From Paenibacillus hamazuiensis (lineage in GTDB: Bacteria > Bacillota > Bacilli > Paenibacillales > NBRC-103111), in NCBI RefSeq assembly GCF_023276405.1, contig NZ_JALRMO010000001.1, forward strand, positions 2,108,001 through 2,172,000: a stretch of 64,000 nucleotides of DNA. Reading direction: 5' to 3'. Position 1 is the stretch's first letter, and each line of letters opens with the position of its first letter. The notes under the pieces are model-generated. The model worked only from the letters and a program-made list of their open reading frames with translations, was not told the origin of the DNA and did not search any database. The position numbers and the translations under genes were made by a program. Of this stretch, positions 34,586-42,966 are shown in pieces.

Positions 34586-35005
34586 ATGCTTGGCTTTGCT
34601 ATTCTTATCGGTTTTCATATGATCGGCATGCTGCTCCAATATGGGTTACATGTGCCGCTGCCGGCAGGTGTCATCGGTCTCACTCTGTTTACGTTTTCCT
34701 TGTTTCTGAAGCTGGTCAAGCTGGAATGGGTGGAGGAAACGGCCGTTTTTTTGAACAAGCACATGCTGCTGTTTTTTTGCCCGATTGTCGTCGGCTCGAT
34801 CGTTTTTGTTCCGTTTATCCGGGAAAATGCGGTGCCGATCCTGGGTGCTTTCTTCGGAAGCTGGCTGGCTGTAACGCTGGCATCGGGGTGGACGGCGAAG
34901 CTGCTGGGACGAAGCGGAGATGCGGATAGAAGGACCACCGCCCGCAGCAAGGAAACCTCCCTAGAGCCGCGCGTTACTTTTTCCGAAGGAGTCAACGGTC
35001 GATGA
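34586..35005 (+). CDS. CidA/LrgA family holin-like protein
   Basis: This 139-residue membrane protein of the CidA/LrgA family has four hydrophobic helices (AILIGFHMIGMLLQYGL; PAGVIGLTLFTFSLFL; MLLFFCPIVVGSIVFVP; AVPILGAFFGSWLAVTLA). The segments PLPAGVIGL and FLNKHMLLFFCPIVVG are family hallmarks. These holin-like proteins affect murein hydrolase activity and cell lysis in Staphylococcus, and in Bacillus relatives some export pyruvate. The basic C-terminal tail of about 30 residues is polar. It overlaps the LrgB gene by 4 bases (ATGA). Confidence 0.93.
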   Translation: MLGFAILIGFHMIGMLLQYGLHVPLPAGVIGLTLFTFSLFLKLVKLEWVEETAVFLNKHMLLFFCPIVVGSIVFVPFIRENAVPILGAFFGSWLAVTLASGWTAKLLGRSGDADRRTTARSKETSLEPRVTFSEGVNGR

Positions 35006-35694
35006 CGCTTGTCCAATTTTACCAGCATCCGATGTTCGGGGTTACCGTCACCGTTGCCGCTTATGTCATAGCACTGATGCTGCATCGAAAATGGAGCTGG
35101 CTGCATCCGTTATTCGTATGCTCGGGGCTCGTCATCGCGCTGCTCGTGTGCGGCGGAATTCCATACGCGGATTACAAAATCGGCGGCGGTCTAATCGAGT
35201 TTATGCTTGGTCCGGCTACCGTTGCGCTTGGAGTCCCGCTTTATAAAAACGCGCAAAAAATCAAAAACAGCCTCGTTTCGATCGTAACGGGCATTTCCGT
35301 CGGCTCGGTCGTCGGCATCGCCAGCAGCGCGGCGCTCGTCTGGGCGCTCGGCGGCACGAGAGACATGATGATCACGATGATGCCCAAATCGGTCACGACG
35401 CCGATCGCCATCGAGATCGTCCGTTCGGCCGGCGGCATTCCCGAGCTGGGTGCCGTTTTGACCGTGCTTACGGGGCTGCTCGGCAGCATGATCGGACCGG
35501 AGGTGCTCCGCTTGTTCGGCGTCCGCGGCGATATTGCCGTCGGGACGGCGGTAGGCACCTCGGCCCACGGCATTGGAACGGCCCGGCTGATCCGGGAATC
35601 GGAGCTTTGCGGAAGCATCAGCGGTTTTTCGATGGGGCTTGCCGGTATTATTACGTCCGTGTTATTTATTCCGCTTTACTGGATATTTCGTTAA
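35002..35694 (+). CDS. LrgB/CidB family protein
   Basis: This 230-residue polytopic membrane protein is the partner of LrgA/CidA. The conserved blocks are MLGPATVALGVPLYKN, SVTTPIAIEI, TGLLGSMIGPEVLRLFGV and AVGTSAHGIGTARL. Six to eight helices are predicted by eye. It is translated with the LrgA-like protein (overlapping start), and a terminator follows. No LytSR two-component system or LysR regulator lies beside it, so its control is not evident. Confidence 0.95.
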   Translation: MTLVQFYQHPMFGVTVTVAAYVIALMLHRKWSWLHPLFVCSGLVIALLVCGGIPYADYKIGGGLIEFMLGPATVALGVPLYKNAQKIKNSLVSIVTGISVGSVVGIASSAALVWALGGTRDMMITMMPKSVTTPIAIEIVRSAGGIPELGAVLTVLTGLLGSMIGPEVLRLFGVRGDIAVGTAVGTSAHGIGTARLIRESELCGSISGFSMGLAGIITSVLFIPLYWIFR

Positions 35695-35711
35695 CATTTC
35701 CCACTCTCATA

Positions 35712-35745
35712 AGCAGAGCGTCCCTTGCGGCGGCTCTGCTTTTTT
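35712..35745 (+). terminator. terminator after lrgB
   Basis: AGCAGAGC/GCTCTGCT 8-bp stem followed by TTTTTCG. Confidence 0.9.
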
Positions 35746-35876
35746 CGTGAGATGGACCGGGGCCCCATAACCAATCTCCACAAAACCTTAATAACAAGAA
35801 AACGCAATCATAATATTCGTCTGTTACCTTGAAGATGTAATCGGCTATTGACCAAGGGGAAAGGCGAGTGATTTCT

Positions 35877-36644
35877 ATGATGCAACCGGCAACAACGGCG
35901 AATCCGCAATCCAATCTGGCCGTCTCGATTGCGGCAGGTTCGGATGAAATCGAACAGGCGATGAGGCTTCGCTACCGTGTGTTTGTGGAGGAAGAGAAGA
36001 ACTTGCAAATGCTGAACGAAAACGGTCTGGAGTTTGACGCTTACGATGCGTTTTGCGATCATTTGATCGTCAAGGATTTGGACTCGGACCAAATCGTCGG
36101 GACCTATCGGCTGCTGCCGGGGGAAAGGGCGGTTCGCAATATCGGGTTTTATTCGGAAACGGAGTTCGATCTTTCTTCCTTTGCGGAGCTGAAGCCTCTG
36201 GCGCTGGAGCTCGGACGCAGCTGCATCGCTCCCGAATACCGCGGAGGCAGAGCGATTCAGCTGCTGTGGGAAGGCATCGCCGCTTATATTACGGAATATC
36301 GATATTCGTATTTGATCGGCTGCGCAAGCCTTCATCTTCAGACGCTTGACGATCTGAACCAAATTTATACGCTGCTGCTGGACAAAAAGGTCATCACCAG
36401 CCGGTTCGGCGTGAATCCGCTGGAAACGCACAGAATCGAGGGGCTTGCCCGGACAAACGAGCCTTTGAGCGAAAAAGACGTATTCCGCAAGCTGCCGCCG
36501 CTCATGAAAGGATACCAGTGGCTCGGGGCTGAAATTGGCGGGGACCCGGCGTATGACCGCATTTTTAATACGGTCGACTTTTTTATCGTGCTGGAAAAAG
36601 ATCGCGTCACCCGGCGGTATAAACGGCATTTTTTGAACGGTTAG
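35877..36644 (+). CDS. GNAT-type N-acyltransferase, OlsB/FeeM-like
   Basis: This 255-residue acyltransferase is of the autoinducer-synthase-like/OlsB (hemolysin-like, Acetyltransf_5) branch of the GNAT fold. Typical blocks are IEQAMRLRYRVFVEE, CDHLIVKDLDSDQIVGTYRLLPGE, LELGRSCIAPEYRGGRAIQLLWEGIAAYI and LIGCASLH. OlsB moves a 3-hydroxyacyl group from ACP to ornithine, and FeeM makes long-chain N-acyl amino acids; the acceptor here is unknown. ATG codons at 35877 and 35880 are possible starts, as is the GTG at 35868 after GGGGA. A lysophospholipid-acyltransferase-like gene follows 10 bases later. Confidence 0.82.
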   Translation: MMQPATTANPQSNLAVSIAAGSDEIEQAMRLRYRVFVEEEKNLQMLNENGLEFDAYDAFCDHLIVKDLDSDQIVGTYRLLPGERAVRNIGFYSETEFDLSSFAELKPLALELGRSCIAPEYRGGRAIQLLWEGIAAYITEYRYSYLIGCASLHLQTLDDLNQIYTLLLDKKVITSRFGVNPLETHRIEGLARTNEPLSEKDVFRKLPPLMKGYQWLGAEIGGDPAYDRIFNTVDFFIVLEKDRVTRRYKRHFLNG

Positions 36645-36654
36645 GAGTTGTTTC

Positions 36655-37593
36655 ATGTACGAGTGGATATCCAAACTGACCGGAAACAGTCCGGCCGTCC
36701 GCCGGCTCGCGGCGGTGTGCGGATGGTTGCCGCGTCCTGTCACACTTGCTTTGCTTCATTTCGCAGCGCTGCTGCTATATATGCTGGCGGGAAGCCGGAT
36801 AATCGGGCGAATCGCAGCCAATATGAAAGATCTGCTGCCGCAAAGGCGAGAAGCCGGCATACGGCGGTATACGCGGCAATATTTGGCGAATGTGGTCATT
36901 TCGTTATATGAAATACTGATCGATTCGCAGCGGTTGTCTGAAACGGGAGCGGGGCGCTTCATAGTCCGCGGGGAACAATATTTGCGGGATGTGCTCCGGG
37001 AAGGGCGCGGGGCGATCGTTTTTACGCCTCATACTGGAAATTTCTTTTATTATTACTGGTATTTAACAAAATCTTACAATTGCTTGACAGTCGCCACCGG
37101 GGGAAGCCCCGAGCTGAGGCCGCTGTATGAGAAGTTTCAAGCGATGGGCTGTCCCGGTCTGGACTACGACAGCGTGCCGCCGCTGGAACTACTGCGCAGG
37201 CTGAAAAAACATTTGGAGGCGGGCGGAATCGTCTTTTTGCTCGGCGATTTTTGGCGGCCGGCGTTTCCGCTTTCCGAAATGTTCGGCAGGACGACCCGTT
37301 CGCCCGAAGGTGCGGCATTGCTGTCGATCGAGCAAAAAGCGGCGGTGATCCCCTTTTACGGACGCAGGGTTCACGGTTTCACTCACGAGCTCGTATTCGA
37401 AAGCCCTTTGCCGCTTTATGAGCGGTTTACCCGCAAACAGCGGGGCGAAGCGACCCGTTTGCTGAACCGTTTCATGGAAAAGGTCATCCGCTTGCATCCC
37501 GAGCAATGGTTTTATTGGTTTAACGCTGAGGAGCGCTGGGAGCGGGAAACGGCCGGATGGAACGATGATGCGTCTCCTGCGCAAACCGGTTAA
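36655..37593 (+). CDS. LpxL/HtrB-like lysophospholipid acyltransferase family protein
   Basis: This 312-residue protein resembles the lipid A biosynthesis (LpxL/HtrB) acyltransferases. One N-terminal hydrophobic segment (TLALLHFAALLLYMLAGS) is followed by IVFTPHTGNFFYYYWYL, where PHTGNF takes the place of the usual GHxGNWE, then GGIVFLLGDFWRP (the D of the second block) and AALLSIEQKAAVIPFYGRR, and PEQWFYWFNAEERW at the C-terminus. Lipid A is not expected in a Gram-positive, so another acyl acceptor is likely. With the N-acyltransferase just upstream it could O-acylate a lyso-aminolipid. Start ATG 36655, 10 bases after the upstream stop. Confidence 0.82.
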   Translation: MYEWISKLTGNSPAVRRLAAVCGWLPRPVTLALLHFAALLLYMLAGSRIIGRIAANMKDLLPQRREAGIRRYTRQYLANVVISLYEILIDSQRLSETGAGRFIVRGEQYLRDVLREGRGAIVFTPHTGNFFYYYWYLTKSYNCLTVATGGSPELRPLYEKFQAMGCPGLDYDSVPPLELLRRLKKHLEAGGIVFLLGDFWRPAFPLSEMFGRTTRSPEGAALLSIEQKAAVIPFYGRRVHGFTHELVFESPLPLYERFTRKQRGEATRLLNRFMEKVIRLHPEQWFYWFNAEERWERETAGWNDDASPAQTG

Positions 37594-37622
37594 CGCATAA
37601 TTTTTCAAGGAGGACTGAGAAG

Positions 37623-38585
37623 GTGGATACGGCAAGTCACCTGTTGTTTGGCGCGACGCTGGCAGGACTTTCGATGATTCAGCCGGAGGTGGCTCAAAAT
37701 CCCGTATTGCTGCAAGCGATCATGGCCGGGACTTTGCTCGGCTCGCACGCGCCGGATTTCGATACATTGGTCCGCCTCAGAGGCTACAGCACGTACATTC
37801 GCGTTCACCGCGGGCTGACCCATTCGATTCCGGCGCTGTTTTTATGGCCCGCCGTGCTGACTCCGCCGATCGCCATTGCTTTTGGACTTCATGAGCATTG
37901 GCTGACAATATACCTATGGACGTGGATCGCCGTCGTACTTCATGTTGTGCTCGATTGGCTGAACGCTTACGGCGTGCAAATATTCCGGCCTTTTTCCAAA
38001 CGATGGCATCACCTGGACGTCTTATCGCTGTTCGATCCGTTTTTGTTCGCGATTCACGCTGCAGGACTTTTGCTATGGGGGATGGGGGCGGCCGTTCCAT
38101 CGTCGATGTTCTCGATCATTTATGCGGTGTCTGCGCTTTATGTCGCCATACGCTTCGTTCAGCACGGGCGTCTTGTCCGCAAGGTGCATAAGCAGCTTGC
38201 GCAATCCGGCGCCTGCCATGTCGTGCCCGGCCTCCATTGGTTCCGCTGGCAGTTCGTGCTGGAGACGGACCGCTACTTTTATACCGGCAACATTCGTTTC
38301 GGGCATATTGCCGTGGAGGACGTATATGCGAAAGATCAGCCTTCCGCTGTCGTTCAGGCGACTATGGGGACGGACGGCGTCCGCGCTTTTTTGCAATTTG
38401 CCCAAAGAGTGCACGTATGCTTTACGGAAAAACAGGACGGCTATGTCGTGGAGTGGCGTGATGTGCGCTTCTGGCATAATCACCGGCTTCCCTTCGGCGT
38501 CGATGTGACGCTGGACCGTAACCTGAAGGTGACGGGCACATCGCTGGGGTGGAGCAAGAAAGCATGGGACCCCCCGTATGTATAA
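37623..38585 (+). CDS. YdjM-like membrane-bound metal-dependent hydrolase (DUF457)
   Basis: This is a 320-residue membrane protein. The N-terminal half is the YdjM/DUF457 domain: HLLFGATLAGL, LLGSHAPDFDTL, VHRGLTHSIPALFLWP and VVLHVVLDWLNAYGV carry the His/Asp residues thought to bind metal, set among four helices. A further membrane helix pair follows (about 140-180), and the C-terminal 140 residues are soluble and of unknown fold. The GTG at 37623 follows AAGGAGG. It is 29 bases after the acyltransferase gene and probably in its operon. Homologues are called putative hydrolases; no substrate is known. Confidence 0.85.
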   Translation: MDTASHLLFGATLAGLSMIQPEVAQNPVLLQAIMAGTLLGSHAPDFDTLVRLRGYSTYIRVHRGLTHSIPALFLWPAVLTPPIAIAFGLHEHWLTIYLWTWIAVVLHVVLDWLNAYGVQIFRPFSKRWHHLDVLSLFDPFLFAIHAAGLLLWGMGAAVPSSMFSIIYAVSALYVAIRFVQHGRLVRKVHKQLAQSGACHVVPGLHWFRWQFVLETDRYFYTGNIRFGHIAVEDVYAKDQPSAVVQATMGTDGVRAFLQFAQRVHVCFTEKQDGYVVEWRDVRFWHNHRLPFGVDVTLDRNLKVTGTSLGWSKKAWDPPYV

Positions 38586-38675
38586 TTTTTATGGGATGGA
38601 AAAAAATCGAATATTCCAGGGCCTAAATGGTTAAACTGCAATAATGACACTGAAATCCCTCCAGGAGGAAAGCCC

Positions 38676-38894
38676 ATGGATTTTACGAGCCACGACATTG
38701 CCGTCATTGAACATGCGCTTCGGTTTGCCATCAAGGCGGAAGCAGGCGGCAATGGGGTAAAGCAAAGCGAATACCGTGAAGTGCTGACCAAGCTTCAAAA
38801 CAAATCGGCGGAAGCTCTGGCATTGGGAAACAAACGAATCGTTTCGGATGACGGCGTGCGCTTCGATTACGACGATTCGTCCGATCTGCTCTAA
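38676..38894 (+). CDS. 72-residue hypothetical protein
   Basis: This small acidic protein (DFTSHDIAVIEHALRFAIKA... ending DYDDSSDLL) is not recognised. It looks soluble, helical in the first 55 residues, with an acidic tail. CAGGAGGAAAG lies 5-8 bases before the ATG at 38676, a very good ribosome site, so it is probably real. It follows the DUF457 gene by 90 bases and may have its own promoter. Confidence 0.75.
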   Translation: MDFTSHDIAVIEHALRFAIKAEAGGNGVKQSEYREVLTKLQNKSAEALALGNKRIVSDDGVRFDYDDSSDLL

Positions 38895-39175
38895 AAACTT
38901 TTCCCGGGAAAGCGCAGGATACGACATAAAATAACTGATTTTTCAGACACTTTTGCGCCTGTGTTCAACAATGTTCGACCGAGTTTCGCTAACAATCGCC
39001 ACCGTTTAACCGAATAACGACACGAGTATCGGAGAAATAACCCTGTATGCAGGCAATGACATTGCCCGCAGCAGGGTTTTTGCGTTGTTTCGATTTGCGC
39101 TTTTATATTTAATGAGATAAATATTAAACATCACTAATAAAAAATGCTGATTTTGCGGCGTTTTTAAAATAATCG
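38895..39175. other. intergenic region before mrfA
   Basis: No ORF with a ribosome site is seen here. It holds one strong hairpin terminator (39039-39081), 145 bases beyond the last gene, and then AT-rich sequence up to the mrfA promoter. Confidence 0.6.
39039..39081 (+). terminator. strong terminator-like hairpin
   Basis: AACCCTG/CAGGGTT outer stem, TGC/GCA and GGCAAT/ATTGCC inner stems with a GAC loop, followed by TTTGCG. Confidence 0.8.
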
Positions 39176-39204
39176 TTGATATGCGAACATACATTCTATA
39201 TAAT
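39176..39204 (+). promoter_or_regulatory. mrfAB promoter with LexA-like box in the spacer
   Basis: TTGATA (39176-39181) and TATAAT (39199-39204) are exactly 17 bp apart. CGAACATACATTCT at 39184-39197 matches 12 of 14 positions of the LexA consensus CGAACRNRYGTTCG, with a perfect left half. The position is the same as LexA box 2 at yneA. Confidence 0.75.
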
Positions 39205-39241
39205 GGAAGAAGCATCTGTACAACGTAAGGAGTCGTTTTTA

Positions 39242-41527
39242 ATGAATCGGTTAACGGGAAAAGTCGCTTCCATAGATGAATGCATCGAGTTGATCCGTTC
39301 CACCCCCGAGGTGATGAGCCAGGTCAATTACTGGCATACGATTCCGCCTCGGGAAGCCTCTTACAGCGATGTGCCGGAACGAATGAATCCGGCCATACGA
39401 TCCGCGCTGAGCAGCAGGGGCATTCACAAGCTTTATACGCATCAGGCGAAATCGTTCGACGAGGCACTCGGCGGCAGCCACGTCGTAACCGTTACCCCGA
39501 CCGCCTCCGGGAAGACGTTATGTTATAACCTGCCTGTGCTTCAGGCGATTGTGGAAAATGACGCGGCGCGGGCGCTTTACCTGTTTCCGACCAAAGCTTT
39601 GGCTCAGGACCAGGTCGCGGAGCTGCAGCAGTTTGTCGATCTGATGGGCATGGATATCAAAACGCATACATACGACGGCGATACGCCGCCTGCCGTCCGA
39701 CAGGCAATCCGCAATGCGGGACATATTGTCGTAACGAACCCGGACATGCTGCATTCGGCGATTTTGCCCCATCACACGAAGTGGGTGAAGCTGTTTGAAA
39801 ATATCAAATACATCGTCATCGACGAGGTGCACTCTTACCGCGGCGTGTTCGGCAGCCATGTCGCCAATGTGATCCGCCGGTTGAAGCGGATTTGCAAATT
39901 TTACGGGTCGTCGCCGCAGTTTATTTGCGCTTCGGCGACGATCGACAATCCGAAGGAGCATGCGGAACGGCTGATCGGCGAGAAGGTGGCGTTGGTCGAC
40001 AATAACGGCGCTCCGGCCGGAGAGAAGCATTTCGTGTTTTACAACCCGCCGGTCGTCAACCAGCAGCTCGGCATTCGCAAAAGCAGCGTGCTGGAAACGA
40101 GAAAGCTGGCCGGCTTGCTGCTTAAGAACGGCATCCAGACGATCGTTTTCGCCCGCAGCCGCGTGCGCGTCGAGCTGTTGCTCACATATTTGCAGGATCT
40201 CGTGAAGCACGAGCTCGGTACGAAGTCGATTCGCGGCTACCGGGGCGGCTATTTGCCGAAGCTTCGCCGTGAGATCGAGCGGGGGCTGCGCAGCGGAGAA
40301 ATACGCGGCGTCGTCAGCACGAACGCGCTGGAGCTCGGCATCGACATCGGTCAGCTGCAGGCGTGCGTGCTGAACGGCTATCCCGGCACGATCGCCAGCA
40401 CGTGGCAGCAGTCGGGCCGCGCCGGCCGGCGCCAGGAAAGCTCGATTACGTTCCTGGTCGCAAGCAGCAATCCGCTTGATCAATATTTGATCCAGAACCC
40501 CAGGTACTTTTTCGAACGTCCGCCGGAACGGGCTCTGATTCATCCCGACAACCTGATCATTTTGGTCGATCATGTGAAATGCGCGGCGTATGAGCTCCCT
40601 TTCGAAGCGGACGAGAAGTTCGGCGACGAATCGCTGAAGGACATTCTCGAATTTTTGACGGAGGAGCGGATTCTTCACCACGTTAAAGACCGCTGGTACT
40701 GGATGGAGCAGTCGTTTCCGGCCCATGACATTTCGCTGCGTTCGGCGGCGCAGGAAAACTTCATCATCATCGATATGACAAGCGGCAGCCGGGTGCTCGG
40801 CGAAGTCGACCGGTTCAGCGCGCCGACGCTCATTCATGAGGAGGCGATATACATCCATGAGGGCGTCCAATACCAGGTGGAGAAGCTCGATTACGAGGAG
40901 AAAAAAGCCTACGTTCGCGAGGTGAACGTAGATTATTACACCGATGCGAACATGGCGGTGCAGCTGAAAGTGCTGCATGTGCAGCGGGAGAGCGAAGACG
41001 GCGGGCTGCAGCGCCAATACGGCGAGGTGACGGTCAATGCGAAGGCGACGATATTCAAAAAAATCCGGCTGCGCACGCACGAGAATATCGGCTCCGGGCC
41101 GATCCATTTGCCGGAGGAGGAGCTGCATACGAGCTCGTACTGGTTTACGTTTTCGGACGAATTGACCGCTTCGATGACAAACAACGATATGCAGTTCGCT
41201 TTGCTTGGCATCGCCAACGTGCTTGTGCATATCGCCCCGCTTTATTTGATGTGCGACCCGCTCGACATTCGCGTTGTGCCGCAGGTAAGGGCGGTTCATA
41301 ACAAGATGCCGACGGTCTTTTTTTACGATCGTTATCCTGGCGGAGTCGGGCTTAGCGAGCGGCTGTATGAAGTGCATGGCAGGCTGATCGAGCAGGCCAA
41401 GCAGCTTATCTCCGATTGCTCCTGTCTGAGCGGCTGTCCCGCCTGCGTCGGACCGATCGAAGAGGTCGGCCTCACCGGCAAACAGCTGGCGATGCGGCTG
41501 CTGTCGCAAGTGGAGGGAGTGCGATGA
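39242..41527 (+). CDS. mrfA: DEAD/DEAH helicase MrfA (YprA), mitomycin C repair
   Basis: This 761-residue superfamily 2 helicase has the architecture of MrfA: motif I TPTASGKTLCYNLP, motif II VIDEVHSYRG, motif III ASATI, motif V/VI STNALELGIDIG and QSGRAGRR, then a DUF1998 C-terminal domain with a four-cysteine cluster (DCSCLSGCPAC). In B. subtilis MrfA works with the exonuclease MrfB on mitomycin C lesions independently of UvrABC. The ATG at 39242 follows AAGGAG; its stop overlaps the mrfB start (ATGA). The promoter has a LexA-like box. Confidence 0.92.
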   Translation: MNRLTGKVASIDECIELIRSTPEVMSQVNYWHTIPPREASYSDVPERMNPAIRSALSSRGIHKLYTHQAKSFDEALGGSHVVTVTPTASGKTLCYNLPVLQAIVENDAARALYLFPTKALAQDQVAELQQFVDLMGMDIKTHTYDGDTPPAVRQAIRNAGHIVVTNPDMLHSAILPHHTKWVKLFENIKYIVIDEVHSYRGVFGSHVANVIRRLKRICKFYGSSPQFICASATIDNPKEHAERLIGEKVALVDNNGAPAGEKHFVFYNPPVVNQQLGIRKSSVLETRKLAGLLLKNGIQTIVFARSRVRVELLLTYLQDLVKHELGTKSIRGYRGGYLPKLRREIERGLRSGEIRGVVSTNALELGIDIGQLQACVLNGYPGTIASTWQQSGRAGRRQESSITFLVASSNPLDQYLIQNPRYFFERPPERALIHPDNLIILVDHVKCAAYELPFEADEKFGDESLKDILEFLTEERILHHVKDRWYWMEQSFPAHDISLRSAAQENFIIIDMTSGSRVLGEVDRFSAPTLIHEEAIYIHEGVQYQVEKLDYEEKKAYVREVNVDYYTDANMAVQLKVLHVQRESEDGGLQRQYGEVTVNAKATIFKKIRLRTHENIGSGPIHLPEEELHTSSYWFTFSDELTASMTNNDMQFALLGIANVLVHIAPLYLMCDPLDIRVVPQVRAVHNKMPTVFFYDRYPGGVGLSERLYEVHGRLIEQAKQLISDCSCLSGCPACVGPIEEVGLTGKQLAMRLLSQVEGVR

Positions 41528-42891
41528 GTGGACTGAAGGAGCGGCTGCAGCGGCTCAAAAAAAGCGAAGCGGCACCCGAACCGAAGCAGGAGATGGCGCC
41601 GGGCGGCGAATGGGATGCGGTCGGTGCCCGGATGGAGCATGGCGACTGGGGTTCGTTTGTGTTAAGAAGACGCGTTTATGAGGCGAACTACAGACACGGC
41701 CATTACGGGCTTTCCGAATTGTTCGGGCAGGCAGGGGCGCTGCAAATTTTTCAGGAGCCGGCCGGGAGCGCTGCGCGAAGAAAGAAAACGCCCCGCAGCG
41801 CAGGGGCCGGACCGAATGCAGTCCCGTTAAAACACCATGAGCAGCTGCTTTTTTTCGATACGGAAACGACGGGGCTCGGCATCGGAGCGGGCAACGTGCC
41901 GTTTATGATCGGCATCGGGTATTACGAAGGCGATCGGTTTGTCGTGGAGCAGATGTTCATCCGCAATCCGGGCGAAGAGATCGCCATGCTCGGTTACTTG
42001 AAAGACAAGCTGGAGAAGCATACGCATCTAGTATCATACAACGGCAAATCGTTCGATTGGCCGATTTTGAAAAACCGGTACATATTGAACCGCATGAAGC
42101 TGCAGACGGAGCCGGCCGCTCACCTCGACTTTCTTTACCCGTCGCGCGGGCTGTGGAAACATACGATGCCTTCGTGCAGACTGGGAGCGGTGGAGGAGGA
42201 GCGGCTAGGCGTCATTCGCCATAACGATGTTCCCGGATCGCTTGCCCCGACGTTATATTTTCAGTATTTGGCGGAGAGGGACCCGTCGCTCGTCCAAGGC
42301 GTATTCGTTCATAACGAGCTCGACATTTTGTCGCTTGCCGCTCTTGCCGTCCATTTTTCGCTGGCACTACAGGGCAAAATCGATCCGGAGACGCTGACGC
42401 CGGAGGAGCTTTTCCGGATGGGCGTCTGGCTCGATAAGCTCGGTCACTGCCGGCAGGCGGATGTTGTGATCGACTTTTTGCTGCAGTATGGCGCCGGAGA
42501 TACGGCGGAATATTGGCTGCCGCTCGCCCAAATGTACAAAAAGCGCGGACTGGGCAGCCGCAGCATCGATTTGTGGGAGCGCTATATCGATGAGCGGGGA
42601 AATCGGGCGACGGCTTCCATCGAGCCGTTTATCGAGCTGGCGATGCACTATGAACACGCGGAGAAAGATTACCGGAAGGCGCTTTATTTTGCCGAGGAAG
42701 GCCTTAACAAAGCATGGAAGCGGAAGACGCTGAAAAGGGCCGGCACGCGGGAAGAGCAGGATCGGCAGGACAAGCAGATGGAAGACATCCAGAAACGGAT
42801 CGACCGGTTGAAAAAGAAAGCGGCCACCGCAGGCAAGAAGCCAGCTGCAAGGAGGCCGGAATACGCGATGGACGGCCTGTTGTCGATGTAA
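41524..42891 (+). CDS. mrfB: DEDDh exonuclease MrfB (YprB)
   Basis: This 455-residue protein is the nuclease partner of MrfA. The RNase H-like exonuclease domain (about 95-290) has FFDTETTGLG (Asp, Glu), LVSYNGKSFDWPILKNR (Asp), and VHNELDILSLAAL (His-Asp), consistent with a DEDDh active site. The C-terminal 150 residues have TPR-like helical repeats (WLPLAQMYKKRGLGSRSIDLWERYI), then a Lys-rich tail. The ATG at 41524 overlaps the helicase stop. A Fpg-like gene begins 75 bases later. Confidence 0.92.
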   Translation: MSGLKERLQRLKKSEAAPEPKQEMAPGGEWDAVGARMEHGDWGSFVLRRRVYEANYRHGHYGLSELFGQAGALQIFQEPAGSAARRKKTPRSAGAGPNAVPLKHHEQLLFFDTETTGLGIGAGNVPFMIGIGYYEGDRFVVEQMFIRNPGEEIAMLGYLKDKLEKHTHLVSYNGKSFDWPILKNRYILNRMKLQTEPAAHLDFLYPSRGLWKHTMPSCRLGAVEEERLGVIRHNDVPGSLAPTLYFQYLAERDPSLVQGVFVHNELDILSLAALAVHFSLALQGKIDPETLTPEELFRMGVWLDKLGHCRQADVVIDFLLQYGAGDTAEYWLPLAQMYKKRGLGSRSIDLWERYIDERGNRATASIEPFIELAMHYEHAEKDYRKALYFAEEGLNKAWKRKTLKRAGTREEQDRQDKQMEDIQKRIDRLKKKAATAGKKPAARRPEYAMDGLLSM

Positions 42892-42966
42892 GCCGCAGCG
42901 CCTCGGGAATATTTTCAGTGCTTTATGGGAATAAAGAGGTAAAAAAGCGGTAAGGGAAGATAGCCG

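Noticed and set aside
39518-41509. 663-codon open frame on the minus strand opposite mrfA
   Set aside because: It is antisense to a clearly conserved helicase, has an atypical His/Arg/Gln-rich composition and no motif or ribosome site. It is a by-product of GC-rich codon use.
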